Source of the DNA: an uncultured Veillonellaceae bacterium
GTDB taxonomy: Bacteria > Bacillota > Negativicutes > Veillonellales > Dialisteraceae
Length of the DNA stretch: 64,000 nucleotides
Direction of reading: 5' to 3'
NCBI GenBank assembly: GCA_949286115.1
Contig: CASEBK010000011.1
Coordinates: 1-64,000 of the forward strand
The translations under genes and the position numbers were made by a program. Of this stretch, positions 51,520 through 61,700 are shown piece after piece. Position 1 is the first letter of the stretch; the number at the start of each line of letters is the position of its first letter. The notes beneath the pieces were generated by a model. That model saw only the letters and a list, made by a program, of their open reading frames with translations, searched no databases and was not told where the DNA came from.

Positions 51520-52209
51520 TCACGCGAGGCCGTAGACGATGGTCACGTCGGCGGTGATCTCCTGCCGGTCCGGTGTGAGGGTGGTGCCGGCATCTGCTTC
51601 GGCGGCGTTCCTCGCGGGGCTCTTGTAGGCGGAGACGTAGACGGAGTTCGCCGTCACGGAGAGGGGCGCGCCAAGGGCGGCACCGAGGCCGGCGGCGATG
51701 GTGGCCGCTTTTTTCTTCGCGTCAGCGGCGGCGCGGCGGAGGGCTTCTTCTTTGTATGTTTCCTCATCCTGCAGGGAGAAGGTCACCGAGCCGATGCGGT
51801 CGGCTCCGGCGGTGATGGCTGCGTCGGAGACCTGTCCGGTGAGGGAGAGCTGCTTCACGTCCACTTTCATGGAGTTCTGCACGCAGTAGGCTTTGATCTT
51901 CTGCTGGTCTTTCATATCGTATTCGGGCCAGAGGGTGTAGTTCGCGGTGGAGAAGCCGTCGCTCGCAGCGCCGGCGGCGATGACAGCGTTCCGCACTTTC
52001 GCGGCGGTCTCGGCGTTGTCCCGCGCGGCTTCAGAAGCGGTCTGGCCGCGGCTCTCGATGACGACGTAGAGAGTGGCGGTGTCCGCTTCGGCAGTGACGG
52101 CGCCGCGGCCGGTGACGGTGAGGCTGCGCGGTGCGTCTTCGGCGGAGGCGGTGAGGGCGCTTCCCGCGAGGAGCCCCGCGGCCATGAGGGCGATCAGTAT
52201 GCGTTTCAT
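51520..52209 (-). CDS. SIMPL (DUF541) domain exported protein, second copy
   Basis: This 229-residue protein starts at ATG 52209 behind AAGGAGG. It has a clear signal peptide (MKRILIALMAAGLLAGSALTASA). The mature part has RSLTVTGRGAVTAEADTATL at its start, the YDMKDQQKIKAY.VQNSMKVDV region and a Lys/Ala-rich helix DAKKKAATIAAGLGA, all typical of SIMPL/DUF541 periplasmic proteins such as BP26 and YggE. These form ring-like oligomers, and some protect against oxidative stress. It is a paralogue of the gene immediately upstream and is co-transcribed with it. Confidence 0.87.
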   Translation of the reverse strand: MKRILIALMAAGLLAGSALTASAEDAPRSLTVTGRGAVTAEADTATLYVVIESRGQTASEAARDNAETAAKVRNAVIAAGAASDGFSTANYTLWPEYDMKDQQKIKAYCVQNSMKVDVKQLSLTGQVSDAAITAGADRIGSVTFSLQDEETYKEEALRRAAADAKKKAATIAAGLGAALGAPLSVTANSVYVSAYKSPARNAAEADAGTTLTPDRQEITADVTIVYGLA

Positions 52210-52219
52210 AGGAGCCTCC

Positions 52220-52921
52220 TTAGAGCAATTCATAGGTCACGTGGAGCTGGACTTTGACGGTCTCGGGGCCGCCTTCGACGGGGGTGACCGCGCGGCCCGC
52301 GGTGTCGGCCTTGCTCATGAGGACCATCGTCCGCGGATAGGCGGGCGGCACGTAGCCGGTCTCGCTGGCGGAGAGCACCGGCCCGAGGGTCATGCCGAGG
52401 CTCGCCGCGAGGGCTTCTGCCTGACGGCGCGCGTCTTCGGCGGCCGCGGCGTAGGCCTGGGCCTCATAGGGCTCGGTGTTCGTATTGCGGAACTGGAGCG
52501 AGTCGATGCGCGTCGCGCCGCCTTCGGAAGCCGCGTCGATGAGGAAGCCTGTGAGCGAGGTCTGAGGCACGCGCACTTTGATCTGATTCACCGCGCGGTA
52601 CCCTTCGAGCTTCCGCGCGCCGCCGTCTTTATAGGTGTAGATGGGGTTCACCGAGTAATTCTCCGTGGAGAACTGGTCCAGCCGTGCACCGGCGGTGAGG
52701 AGCGCCGTGCGGAGCGAGCGCGTGCGGATGGCGTTGTCTGACGCGGCGGCCTGCTGGGTGTCGGCGACGGATTCCACGGAGACGGTGAATTCCGCCTGAT
52801 TCGCTTCGGCGACGGCGCTGCCCTGGCCCGTCACGGTGACGGTGCGCGGCGCGGCATCTGCGGTGAGCATGCCTCCTGCGAGGAGGAGCGCCGCAAGGAG
52901 GAGCGTCCCTGTCTTTTTCAT
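52220..52921 (-). CDS. SIMPL (DUF541) domain exported protein, first copy
   Basis: This 233-residue protein starts at ATG 52921 behind AGAAAGGACA. The signal peptide is MKKTGTLLLAALLLAGGMLTADA. The mature domain starts PRTVTVTGQGSAVAEANQAEF and has YRAVNQIKVRVPQTSLTGFL and DARRQAEALAASLGMTLG, matching SIMPL proteins. It is the first gene of a two-gene operon with a near-consensus promoter. The two copies are clearly homologous but diverged. An exported location suits an organism with a periplasm. Confidence 0.87.
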   Translation of the reverse strand: MKKTGTLLLAALLLAGGMLTADAAPRTVTVTGQGSAVAEANQAEFTVSVESVADTQQAAASDNAIRTRSLRTALLTAGARLDQFSTENYSVNPIYTYKDGGARKLEGYRAVNQIKVRVPQTSLTGFLIDAASEGGATRIDSLQFRNTNTEPYEAQAYAAAAEDARRQAEALAASLGMTLGPVLSASETGYVPPAYPRTMVLMSKADTAGRAVTPVEGGPETVKVQLHVTYELL

Positions 52922-52970
52922 AGCGATGTCCTTTCTGCCTTTGGCAATACAGCAATGCTTTGGTGTCTTC

Positions 52971-53000
52971 ATTATATGATTAATATTAACAGGAAGTCAA
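52971..53000 (-). promoter_or_regulatory. Sigma-A promoter of the SIMPL operon
   Basis: On the minus strand TTGACT (52995-53000) and TATAAT (52971-52976) are 18 bp apart and 50 bp before the first gene. Confidence 0.85.
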
Positions 53001-53089
53001 CGGGAGGGCGTTCCCCTTTTTATTTTTATTGTGTTAAGATATAGACGTGAAAAACTGGATGCAGTTGAAGAGAGGGAGGAGTGTTTCCA

Positions 53090-56000
53090 GTGTCTATGAT
53101 CAAACGCGTATATGTACGGAAAAAAGAAGGCTTCCGCCAGGAAGAGGAGCGGCTCGCCGCCGAGCTTTCCGAATTTCTGGGGAGCCGCATCCGCGGCGCG
53201 GCCATCTATCATCGCTACGATGTGGAGGGGCTCACCGCGGAGGAATATGAGACGGCCCGGGTGACGGTCTTCTCGGAGCCGCCGGTGGACGCGACGGAGG
53301 AGACGCTTCCCACGGGCGACATGGTGCTCGCCGTGGAGTTCCTGCCCGGCCAGTACGATCAGCGGGCGGACTCGGCGGAGCAGTGCCTCGCGATCCTCAC
53401 GGGCAAGGACGGCATCCGCGTGCGCTGCGCTCTCGTGTACGTCCTCACCGGAGATTTCCAGGAGGGCGACCGCGAGGCGGTGCTGAAGTACCTCGTGAAC
53501 CCGGTGGAGTCGAGAGAGGCCTCTCTTGCGCCTGCGGAAACGCTGGACCTGCCCTATGAGGAGCCGAAGGCGGTGCCGGTGGTGGCGGGCTTCCGCGATA
53601 TGGACGAAGCGGCGCGGGCGGCGCTCATGAAAGATATGGGCCTTGCGATGAGCGCGGACGACCTGGCGTTCATCCAGCGCTACTACCGGGAGGAAGAAAA
53701 GCGCGACCCCACGGTGACGGAGATCCGCGTGTTCGACACGTACTGGTCCGACCACTGCCGTCACACCACGTTTGGCACGGCGCTCTCGAAGATCTCCGTC
53801 GATAAGGGCCGCTACACCCGGCCCATCGCGGCGGCGCTGGGCGATTACGAAGCGGCGCGGACGGCGCTCTACGGCGCGGATACGAAGCGCCCGGTGACGC
53901 TCATGGACATGGCCACGGCGGCGGTGAAGGCGCTCAGAAAAGAAGGCAAGCTCCAGGAGATGGATGAGTCCGACGAGATCAACGCCTGCACCATCAAGGT
54001 GACGGTGGATACCGAGGACGGCCCGGAAGAATGGCTCCTCCTTTTCAAAAATGAAACGCACAATCATCCCACGGAGATCGAACCTTTCGGCGGCGCGGCG
54101 ACCTGTCTGGGCGGCTGCATCCGCGACCCGCTCTCCGGCCGGGCCTACGTGTATCAGGCGATGCGCGTCACCGGCGCGGGCGATCCCCGGACGCCTCTTT
54201 CGGAGACGCTCCCGGGCAAGCTCCCTCAGCGGACGCTCACCATCACGGCGGCGAAGGGCTACAGCTCCTACGGCAACCAGATCGGCCTTGCCACAGGCGA
54301 AGTGACCGAATATTATCATCCGGGCTTCGTCGCCAAGCGTATGGAGATCGGCGCGGTGGTCGCAGCCGCTCCCAGAGAGAACGTGATCCGCATGACGCCC
54401 CAGCCGGGCGACGTGGTCATCATGGTGGGCGGCCGCACCGGCCGCGACGGCATGGGCGGCGCCACGGGCTCTTCGAAGGAGCTCAACACGGAGTCCATCG
54501 AGACCTGCGGCGCGGAAGTGCAGAAGGGCAATCCGCTCACCGAGCGCAAGATCCAGTGCCTCTTCCGCCGGGGCGAGGTGACCCGCCTCATCAAGCGGAG
54601 CAACGACTTCGGCGCAGGGGGCGTGTCCGTCGCAGTGGGCGAGCTCACCGACGGCGTGGACATCGACCTCGACACGCTCCCGAAGAAATATGAAGGGCTG
54701 GACGGCACAGAGCTCGCCATTTCCGAATCGCAGGAACGGATGGCCGTGGTGGTCGCCGCCAAAGACGCGGCAGACTTCATCCGCTACGCCGCAGAGGAGA
54801 ACCTCGAAGCGACCGTGGTGGCCGCCGTCACCGATAAAGGCCGCCTCACCATGCGCTGGCGGGGCGACACCATCGTGGACATCAGCCGCGCCTTCCTCGA
54901 CACGAACGGCGTGATGCAGACGAAGGAAGCGGAGATCGCCGCGCCGGAAGACAAAGACCCCTTCGCGCTGCCTGCGGTCTCCTCGGTGAAAGAGACCTGG
55001 CTTGCCGCGATGGGCGCGCTCAATAACGCCTCCGAACAGGGGCTGGGCGAGCGCTTCGACGGCACCATCGGCGCGGGCACGGTGCTCATGCCCTACGGCG
55101 GCCGTTTCCAGAAGACCCCTGCGGACGGCATGGCGGCGAAGATCCCCGTGAGACGCGGCGAGACCGACACGGCCAGCTTCATGACCCACGGCTACGACCC
55201 GGCGCTCGCCGTGTGGAGCCCCTTCCACGGTGCGGCCTACGCGGTGCTCCTCTCTGTGGCGCGCATGGTCGCCCTCGGCGCAGATTGGCGGAAGACCTAC
55301 CTCACGCTGCAGGAATATTTTGAAAAACTGACTGATGCGAAGAGCTGGGGCAAGCCCGCCTCCGCCCTCCTCGGCGCGTATACCATGCAGCGCCGCCTCT
55401 CCCTCGGGGCCATCGGCGGCAAAGACTCCATGAGCGGCACCTTCAACGACCTGCACGTGCCGCCGACCCTCGTGTCCTTCGCCGTCGCTCCGGGCAGAGC
55501 GTCCGAAGCGGTGAGCCAGGACTGGAAACAGGCAGGGGACTCCCTTGTCCTCTTCGACGTGCCCCATGACGAAGCGGGCATGCCCGACACGGACGTCTTC
55601 GCGGCGCACGGCGACTTCCTCTACAAAGAAGCGGCGGCGGGGCGCGTGGCGGCCATGAAGGCTGTGGGCCACGGCGGCATCGCCGTCACCGCAGCGAAGA
55701 TGGCCTTCGGCAGCGCCATCGGCGCAGATTTCAATGATGCCCTTGCGCCGGCGGAATATTTCCGCATGCGCTACGGCGCGATCCTCGCCGAGACCGACCC
55801 GGCGACGGCAGCGGAATGGGCGAAGCGGGACCACGTGACCGTCATCGCTGCCCTGGGCGGTGACGCCATGACCCTCGGCGGCGAGACCGTCTCCGTGGCG
55901 GACCTCCTCGCTGCCTCGGAAAAGACCCTGGACCCCATCTTCCCGCTCCGCGCGGCGGACCTCCCCGGCAAAGTGGACGCGCTCCCGAAGTGGACCGGTG

Positions 56001-56833
56001 CGCCGGTGGCCTACCACGGCGTATCCATCGCCCGGCCGCGGGTCTTCATCCCCGTCATGCCCGGCACGAACTGCGAAGTAGACAGTGCCCGCGCCTTTGA
56101 ACGGGCCGGAGCCGACACGGATATCTTCATCGTGCGGAACCGCGACGCGGCAGAGCTGAAAGAGTCCGTCGAAGAAATGGCGGCCCGCATCCGCCAGGCG
56201 CAGATCGTCATGTTCCCGGGCGGCTTCTCCGCCGGCGACGAACCGGACGGCAGCGGCAAATTCATCGCCGCCCTCTTCCGCAATCCGCACCTCGAAGCGG
56301 CCCTGGGCGATCTCCTGGGCAACAGGGACGGCCTCGCGCTCGGCATCTGCAACGGCTTCCAGGCTCTCATCAAGCTCGGCCTCGTGCCGTACGGCCAGTT
56401 CAAGCCCCTCACAGGCGACGCGCCGACCCTCACCTTCAACACCATCGGCCGCCACCTCTCGCGGTACGTCACCACCCGCGTGGTGTCCACGAAGTCCCCG
56501 TGGCTCTCCCTCTGCAAAGAAGGGGACCTCCACAGCATCGCCATCAGCCACGGAGAAGGGCGCTTCATCGCCTCCGACGAGCAGATACGGGCATGGGCGG
56601 CCAACGGCCAGATCGCGACCCAGTACACCGATGAGACCGGCCATGCCTCCTACGACAGCCGGTACAATCCGAACGGCTCCGCCTGGGCCATCGAAGGCAT
56701 CACCAGCCCCGACGGCCGCGTCCTGGGCAAGATGGGCCACAGCGAGCGCTGCGGCACGAACATCGCAAAGAACATTTCCGGCAACAAATACCAGCCTCTC
56801 TTCGCGGCAGGCGTCGCCTATTTCAAAGGATAA
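53090..56833 (+). CDS. purL: Phosphoribosylformylglycinamidine synthase, single-chain
   Basis: This protein of about 1247 residues is of the long Firmicutes/Bacteroidetes type. It converts FGAR, ATP and glutamine to FGAM in purine synthesis. Order of domains: PurS-like and linker region (1-200, with TYWSDHCRHTTF near 220), the two AIRS-type halves (NETHNHPTEIEPFGGAATCLGG; GKDSMSGTFNDL) and a C-terminal class I glutamine amidotransferase. The last has FPGGFSAGDEPDGSGKF and the catalytic Cys at about 1087 in GICNGFQ. GTG 53090 is preferred over ATG 53096, because GGGAGGAG is then 9 bases away. The TSCPD gene follows after 4 bases. Confidence 0.95.
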   Translation: MSMIKRVYVRKKEGFRQEEERLAAELSEFLGSRIRGAAIYHRYDVEGLTAEEYETARVTVFSEPPVDATEETLPTGDMVLAVEFLPGQYDQRADSAEQCLAILTGKDGIRVRCALVYVLTGDFQEGDREAVLKYLVNPVESREASLAPAETLDLPYEEPKAVPVVAGFRDMDEAARAALMKDMGLAMSADDLAFIQRYYREEEKRDPTVTEIRVFDTYWSDHCRHTTFGTALSKISVDKGRYTRPIAAALGDYEAARTALYGADTKRPVTLMDMATAAVKALRKEGKLQEMDESDEINACTIKVTVDTEDGPEEWLLLFKNETHNHPTEIEPFGGAATCLGGCIRDPLSGRAYVYQAMRVTGAGDPRTPLSETLPGKLPQRTLTITAAKGYSSYGNQIGLATGEVTEYYHPGFVAKRMEIGAVVAAAPRENVIRMTPQPGDVVIMVGGRTGRDGMGGATGSSKELNTESIETCGAEVQKGNPLTERKIQCLFRRGEVTRLIKRSNDFGAGGVSVAVGELTDGVDIDLDTLPKKYEGLDGTELAISESQERMAVVVAAKDAADFIRYAAEENLEATVVAAVTDKGRLTMRWRGDTIVDISRAFLDTNGVMQTKEAEIAAPEDKDPFALPAVSSVKETWLAAMGALNNASEQGLGERFDGTIGAGTVLMPYGGRFQKTPADGMAAKIPVRRGETDTASFMTHGYDPALAVWSPFHGAAYAVLLSVARMVALGADWRKTYLTLQEYFEKLTDAKSWGKPASALLGAYTMQRRLSLGAIGGKDSMSGTFNDLHVPPTLVSFAVAPGRASEAVSQDWKQAGDSLVLFDVPHDEAGMPDTDVFAAHGDFLYKEAAAGRVAAMKAVGHGGIAVTAAKMAFGSAIGADFNDALAPAEYFRMRYGAILAETDPATAAEWAKRDHVTVIAALGGDAMTLGGETVSVADLLAASEKTLDPIFPLRAADLPGKVDALPKWTGAPVAYHGVSIARPRVFIPVMPGTNCEVDSARAFERAGADTDIFIVRNRDAAELKESVEEMAARIRQAQIVMFPGGFSAGDEPDGSGKFIAALFRNPHLEAALGDLLGNRDGLALGICNGFQALIKLGLVPYGQFKPLTGDAPTLTFNTIGRHLSRYVTTRVVSTKSPWLSLCKEGDLHSIAISHGEGRFIASDEQIRAWAANGQIATQYTDETGHASYDSRYNPNGSAWAIEGITSPDGRVLGKMGHSERCGTNIAKNISGNKYQPLFAAGVAYFKG

Positions 56834-56837
56834 GATC

Positions 56838-57089
56838 ATGAAGACCATCGACTACACCACTCACGGTACGTGCTCCCGGGCCATCCATATCGAGCTCGAC
56901 GGCAATACCATCCATAAAGTCTCCTTCGACGGAGGCTGCCCCGGCAATACCCAGGGCATCTGCCACCTCGTGGAAGGCATGGACGCGGATGAAGTGATCC
57001 GCCGCCTGAAGGGCATTCCCTGCCGCGGCAAGACCACGTCCTGCCCGGACCAGCTCGCGCGGGCCCTCGAAGAAGCGAAAGCACAGTAA
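56838..57089 (+). CDS. TSCPD-domain protein (TIGR03905-like)
   Basis: This 83-residue protein starts at ATG 56838, 4 bases after the purL stop, behind AAAGGATAAG. The sequence has four conserved cysteines, in HGTCSRAI, DGGCPGNTQG, IPCRGKTTSCPDQLARAL, with the TSCPDQLA signature at the end. The TSCPD domain also occurs at the C-terminus of class II ribonucleotide reductases and in stand-alone proteins of unknown function, and probably binds a metal or takes part in thiol chemistry. The link to purL here suggests co-transcription but not necessarily a shared pathway. Confidence 0.88.
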   Translation: MKTIDYTTHGTCSRAIHIELDGNTIHKVSFDGGCPGNTQGICHLVEGMDADEVIRRLKGIPCRGKTTSCPDQLARALEEAKAQ

Positions 57090-57097
57090 AAGAGAAG

Positions 57098-57124
57098 GAG
57101 GCAGGCTGCGGCCCGCCTCTTTTT
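57098..57124 (+). terminator. Intrinsic terminator after purL and the TSCPD gene
   Basis: GAGGCAGGC/GCCCGCCTC (one mismatch) with a TGCG loop is followed by TTTTT. Confidence 0.8.
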
Positions 57125-57139
57125 CGTGAAAGGATTTCT

Positions 57140-57859
57140 ATGCTGAAAGATAAGAAATACATCATCTGCGACATGGACGGCACCCTCATTGACTCCCTCG
57201 GCGTGTGGGACTCCGTGGACACGGCGCTCATGGAGCGGCTCGGCGGCTCGGCGGACCCTGCCGAAGTGGGGCCCCGGCGGGAAGCGCTCCTCCGCGAGCT
57301 CCGCGCGGAGAAAAATCCCTACCTCGCGTACTGCGCGGCGCTGGGCAGGCTCTGCGGCTCCCCCCTCTCCGGCGAAGACATCCTTGCCCTCCGCGACGCC
57401 ATCGCAAAAGACAAGCTCACCCGCGAAGTGCGGTACAAAGACGGCGCGGCAGAGACCGTGAGATACCTAGCGGAGAAGGGCTTCACCTTGGGCATCGCCA
57501 CCACCACCAGGCGGCGCAACATGGAGATCTACCGCCATGAAAATCAGAACCTCATCGCCGCCGTGCCCATCGACGACGTCTTCTCCTTCATCTACACCAG
57601 AGAAGACGTGACGGCCATCAAGCCCTCGCCGGAAGTGCACGAAAAAGTCATGGCCGCCCTCGGCGCCGCACCGGAAGAGTGCCTTATCCTCGAAGACTCC
57701 CTCTCCGGCGTCATGGCCGCAAAAAACGCGGGCATCGAAGCGGCCGCCTTCTATGACAGCTACTCCGACGGCGACTGGCCGGAGATCACGAGACTTGCGG
57801 CGTACCACTTCCAGAGCTGGCAGGACTTCCTCACCGCGGCAAAAGCGGAGCTCGAATAA
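57140..57859 (+). CDS. HAD-superfamily hydrolase (phosphatase/beta-phosphoglucomutase-like)
   Basis: This 239-residue protein has HAD motif I CDMDGTLID (Asp11, Asp13), motif II GIATTTRR, motif III Lys in TAIKPSPEV and motif IV ILEDSLSGVMAAKNAG. A helical cap lies between motifs I and II, as in subclass IA. It hydrolyses or transfers phosphate from a small phosphorylated metabolite that cannot be identified by eye. ATG 57140 follows GAAAGGA. The gene is followed by a terminator that is also the left border of the restriction-modification island. Confidence 0.88.
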   Translation: MLKDKKYIICDMDGTLIDSLGVWDSVDTALMERLGGSADPAEVGPRREALLRELRAEKNPYLAYCAALGRLCGSPLSGEDILALRDAIAKDKLTREVRYKDGAAETVRYLAEKGFTLGIATTTRRRNMEIYRHENQNLIAAVPIDDVFSFIYTREDVTAIKPSPEVHEKVMAALGAAPEECLILEDSLSGVMAAKNAGIEAAAFYDSYSDGDWPEITRLAAYHFQSWQDFLTAAKAELE

Positions 57860-57871
57860 GAAACGCAAAAC

Positions 57872-57908
57872 AAAAGCATCCCATGGAAATATTCCAGAGA
57901 TGCTTTTT
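57872..57908 (+). terminator. Terminator of the HAD gene; left copy of the island-flanking repeat
   Basis: AAAGCATC/GATGCTTT with an inner TGGAATATTCCA-like stem is followed by TTTTT. The first 19 bases (AAAAGCATCCCATGGAAAT) are repeated exactly at 63081-63099, where they again form a terminator. Confidence 0.85.
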
Positions 57909-57920
57909 GTGTGGGCAGCC

Positions 57921-58772
57921 TTACATCGGCTTAATCATGGATTCTATCAGATTGATTTCATCTTGAGATAAATGGTACTTCGCGTACAATTCTGCATCCG
58001 TCCAAGATTTTGTGAAATTTTGCATGGGAACAAATCCAAATACCAATTTTGATAAATTGATAGCACTTAATGAAATTAAGACTAAATATCTAACGAATTT
58101 GGTTTTTAGGTATCTAAAGATATTTTCTGCTTCGGCTAAGGATTGGCAATTTCCTATAACAAAATAAGAATGGGTACACACTTCATTGGGATATAAAATT
58201 TTCATAGTATTTGTAAATACTTTAAACATACCATCTTTGGATGGCTCATTTGCATGTTCCGCGGCAGTTTTGCTCATCAGAATTTTATAGGACTTAATCA
58301 ATTCTTCACCTTTGACCACTTTGTCAGGTTTTATATACGAAACCCCTTTACTTGAGTAAAGTGTTAGATCATCTGCATCGGTTTTGGTAGGTGTTCCATA
58401 ATAATTTGTTGGCAGGCCAAATGGCATTAATGGACTAACAATATCTTCAAAAGAGATAAATTTTGGAGTTAAAATTTTATGCACAATAGAAATCGCATTA
58501 TTATATCTAACTAGGACATGAAACTCATCCAATGGTCTAGTTAGCGTGGAGACTTTTCCTTGATAGTGACTTGTAAATTCACAGTTTCCAGTATAATTTT
58601 TATTTCGCAAGAAGTAGCAAACTCCTCCACTTATGCTGACAGAAGGGAAGCAATCTTTTGCATTGACAAAATCAAATAGCTTTTGAATATGCTTATCTTC
58701 CATCATTTGATTTCGAAAAGCATCTAGTCCCATACCACCAGCAAACCAGCGGGAAGGCATGATCATTGACAA
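57921..58772 (-). CDS. C-terminal part of the interrupted Eco57I-type methylase (probable target-recognition region)
   Basis: This 283-residue frame opens at a TTG and continues the protein encoded just upstream, with a frame change at a G7 tract (58821-58827). The beginning, SMIMPSRWFAGGMGLDAFRNQ, is the conserved stretch that follows NPPY in Eco57I-family adenine methyltransferases. The rest (VSISGGVCYFLRNKNY, then more variable sequence) would be the last methylase motifs and the target-recognition domain. Base composition is much more AT-rich than anything else in the window, a common sign of exchange of specificity segments. Alone it lacks SAM- and helicase motifs, so it is unlikely to be functional unless the frame is restored. 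Confidence 0.75.
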   Translation of the reverse strand: MSMIMPSRWFAGGMGLDAFRNQMMEDKHIQKLFDFVNAKDCFPSVSISGGVCYFLRNKNYTGNCEFTSHYQGKVSTLTRPLDEFHVLVRYNNAISIVHKILTPKFISFEDIVSPLMPFGLPTNYYGTPTKTDADDLTLYSSKGVSYIKPDKVVKGEELIKSYKILMSKTAAEHANEPSKDGMFKVFTNTMKILYPNEVCTHSYFVIGNCQSLAEAENIFRYLKTKFVRYLVLISLSAINLSKLVFGFVPMQNFTKSWTDAELYAKYHLSQDEINLIESMIKPM

Positions 58773-61700
58773 ACAAGTTGGGTCAATAGCTTTAGCTTGC
58801 TCAACAAATAAATTGTAAATGGGGGGGCTTGACGGCTAATGCCGGTAGTCTTTAACTGATAGGGGGGATTTCCCACAATGGCGTCGAATTTCATGGTCCG
58901 TTTTCCTTCCTGATTCCAAAAGCCGGGCGTAGTAATTTTCTTTCTGAACTGCTTGGCCTTGTGCTGCATGGCATTGATGAGATTTTCAAAATAATGAGCG
59001 TTGACCTTGACGTCGGTCTGAAAGCCGATGAGCGTGCGGATGGTAATCTGCTTGGCCATGGGGGTCTTGCAGATGACGTACATGTTTTTCTGTACCGTTT
59101 CGTTCCAGAGCTGCCGTTGCTTTTCCGGCGTGAGGTCTTCTTCTTTGAAGTCTCTGCACCGGCGGCGGAAGAGGCTGTATGTCACATAGAGGGGGTAGAG
59201 CCCCGTCTTGGAATTGATTTCCAGAATCTGTGCGCTTTCATTGGAAAAGGTGGTGGCTGTGATGGTGCCACGGTCGACGAAGCGGGGCTCGTCCAGCAGA
59301 TTTTGTTGAGTCTCATCGTAGAAGTCATAGCCGCCGAGGCAGTCGCTCATATGCATATTGACCACGCGCCACGGGGTGAGGACGGTTTCCTTGTCAGGAT
59401 TTTTGAAGCCCGCGAAGAGTTCGACAATCTTCCGCACTCGTTCCGTGGGCGGCAGTTCGTCGGCGCTCTTGGCAATGTTGCGGATACGCCGCGCTGAGGC
59501 GGTGAAAATGTCGGGGTCGTAATATTTGATGAATTGATGGAAGAGCGATTTGTCGAAGCCCTTTGGCATAAATTCTTTCCATGAATCGTCGTCGACCAGT
59601 TCCGGCAGTTTTTCTATGGTGATGTTGTCTTCGAAGGGGACATTGGCGCCGTAGATGAGAAGAGGAATGCGGATGGATACGCCCCGGAGAATGGAGATGG
59701 CCGTTTCTTTTTGCTTTTTCCGCTGCTTCAGCTCTTCCCGGAGCGCGGCCTCTTCTGCGGTGAGTTCTTTCTTTGGCTTTTTCGCCGCCTTTTCCATCTC
59801 CGCCAGGTGTTTTTCCTCATCCAGCCCTTGATCGTTGATGATGATGTCTTTCAGGGGGTCGGTCTTTTTGGTGGTGCCGACGATTTTTTTCAGCTTATTG
59901 AAATCCCGGATATCGAGCTCATCAAGCATCAGCAGTTTCTCGTTGTAGATGCTTGTGTCGTCGAAGCCGGTGCGGACGGCGCGGTCCGCATAGGTCTTTT
60001 TCAGGGTTTCCAGCATGGCGCCGGTATCGTACTGCTGCATTTCCGAGCCTTCAATGGCAATGACGGGGCAGTAATTCAGAAATTCTGTGAGCCGGACGCG
60101 GTCACCGTCGGAGGTCTTGCCCGCTTTTGTGGAAACGGTCGCGGCTTCGGCAACCATCTTCAGCGTGCGGTCGGGGGCAAAGTCGAAGACGTAGCATCGT
60201 TCTTTACTCATGCCGTTCATGGTGCAGGGGGACTGGACGCGGAAGATGGTCTGGAGGTAGCTGGCCGCGGAGGTGGAGTAGGACCCGGCCAGCATGAATA
60301 CGGCGGTCCATTCGGGTACTGTGACGCCTGTGGTGAGTTTGCCGCAGGAGAGGGTGATGGTATATCCGGTGTCGCCTGCTTCTTTGATGGCTGTCCGCAC
60401 TTTTTTCAGCGCGTCTTCGGCGGCTTCTTCCTCATCGCCGTTTCCAGCTACATTGACGATCTGAAAACCATCAGGCCCACCCGTGCCGAAGACGGGGTGT
60501 TCCTTCATGAGGCGGCTGAGCGCCCGTGCTTCTTTGACGCCGGGAACAATCCAGAGCGTGTGGTGGAAGAGGCTGCGGTATTCTTCCGTAGCGTAGGGAT
60601 ACTGGCTGCCGGTATTCTCTTCTGTGAGCAGATTGAGGAAGCTTTTCACATCGTCCTCATGGACAAAGTCGCCGGGTTTCTTCCCCGCAGGAATCGGACG
60701 GTAATCGGTATGGATATCGCCTGTCCAGACGCGGAAAAATTCCCGGAAGTTGAATGCCTTGTCTTCCAATTCGTCCGCGTAGGCGTGGTTTGTGAGAATT
60801 TTACGCAGATCGTAGGTATAGATGCACATTTCCGGCAAGTCTTCGTAGGGATTGGAATCGCCGAAATGATTTATCGGCCATTCTGCTTTGGCTTTTTGCT
60901 CCATGACGTAATCCCACGTGTAAATTCCGTCTTCGTCCTTAAAGGCTGACAGTATGTTGAACGGTGTGCCGGAGAGGGCGAGAAATTTGGCAGGCTTTTT
61001 GCTGTCCGATTTGACGAGGGCTTTGATGACGTCGTTGCCGAGAGCTGTGGTCGTGCCTTCATGGGCTTCATCGACGATGACAAGGTCCCAGTCCAGTGAA
61101 AATACGGCGTCGTTTTTGTTAAATTTTCCGCCGACCTCGGAAGAGCCGCGGAGGTCCTGAATGGAAGCAAAATAAACAAAGGGCTTTTTATCGGCGATCA
61201 GTTTCTCAATGGAGTTCCCGTGATTTTTCGAGCCGTATTGCCAATCTCCATCGTAGAAAATTTTTGTAAAATCTTCATACCATCCATCATCTACGACCGG
61301 GCGATGGGTCGCGATGATGGTTTTTCTGAATTTTTCTTCTTTGACGACCTGAAGGGCGGAGAGGGTTTTGCCGAAGCGCATTTTCGCATTCCAGAGCATG
61401 CGATTTCCTTTTTTGAATGTTTTCCGTGCCTTATCAATGGCATCCCTCTGCTCTGGGCGGAAAACGATGGGTGAGAAGGCGGGGGGCTGTACTTTTCCTC
61501 CTAAATTCTCGCGGCCTTCTTTGACGGCTTTGATGGCTTCTTTCAGGACAGGGACATCAATGGGATACCATTCCCGACCGGTGGAACCGGTCAGTTTTCG
61601 ATTGGCATACCCGGAGTTTTCCAGTACGGCATGGACTTTTTTATCGCGGAACGATTTTTTCTGACCGTTTTTATCAGAGTAAACGGCCAGCTCCGTGTAT

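Noticed and set aside
52997-56848. 1283-aa open frame on the minus strand opposite purL
   Set aside because: This is an antisense shadow produced by high-GC third positions; it has no motif and overlaps purL entirely.
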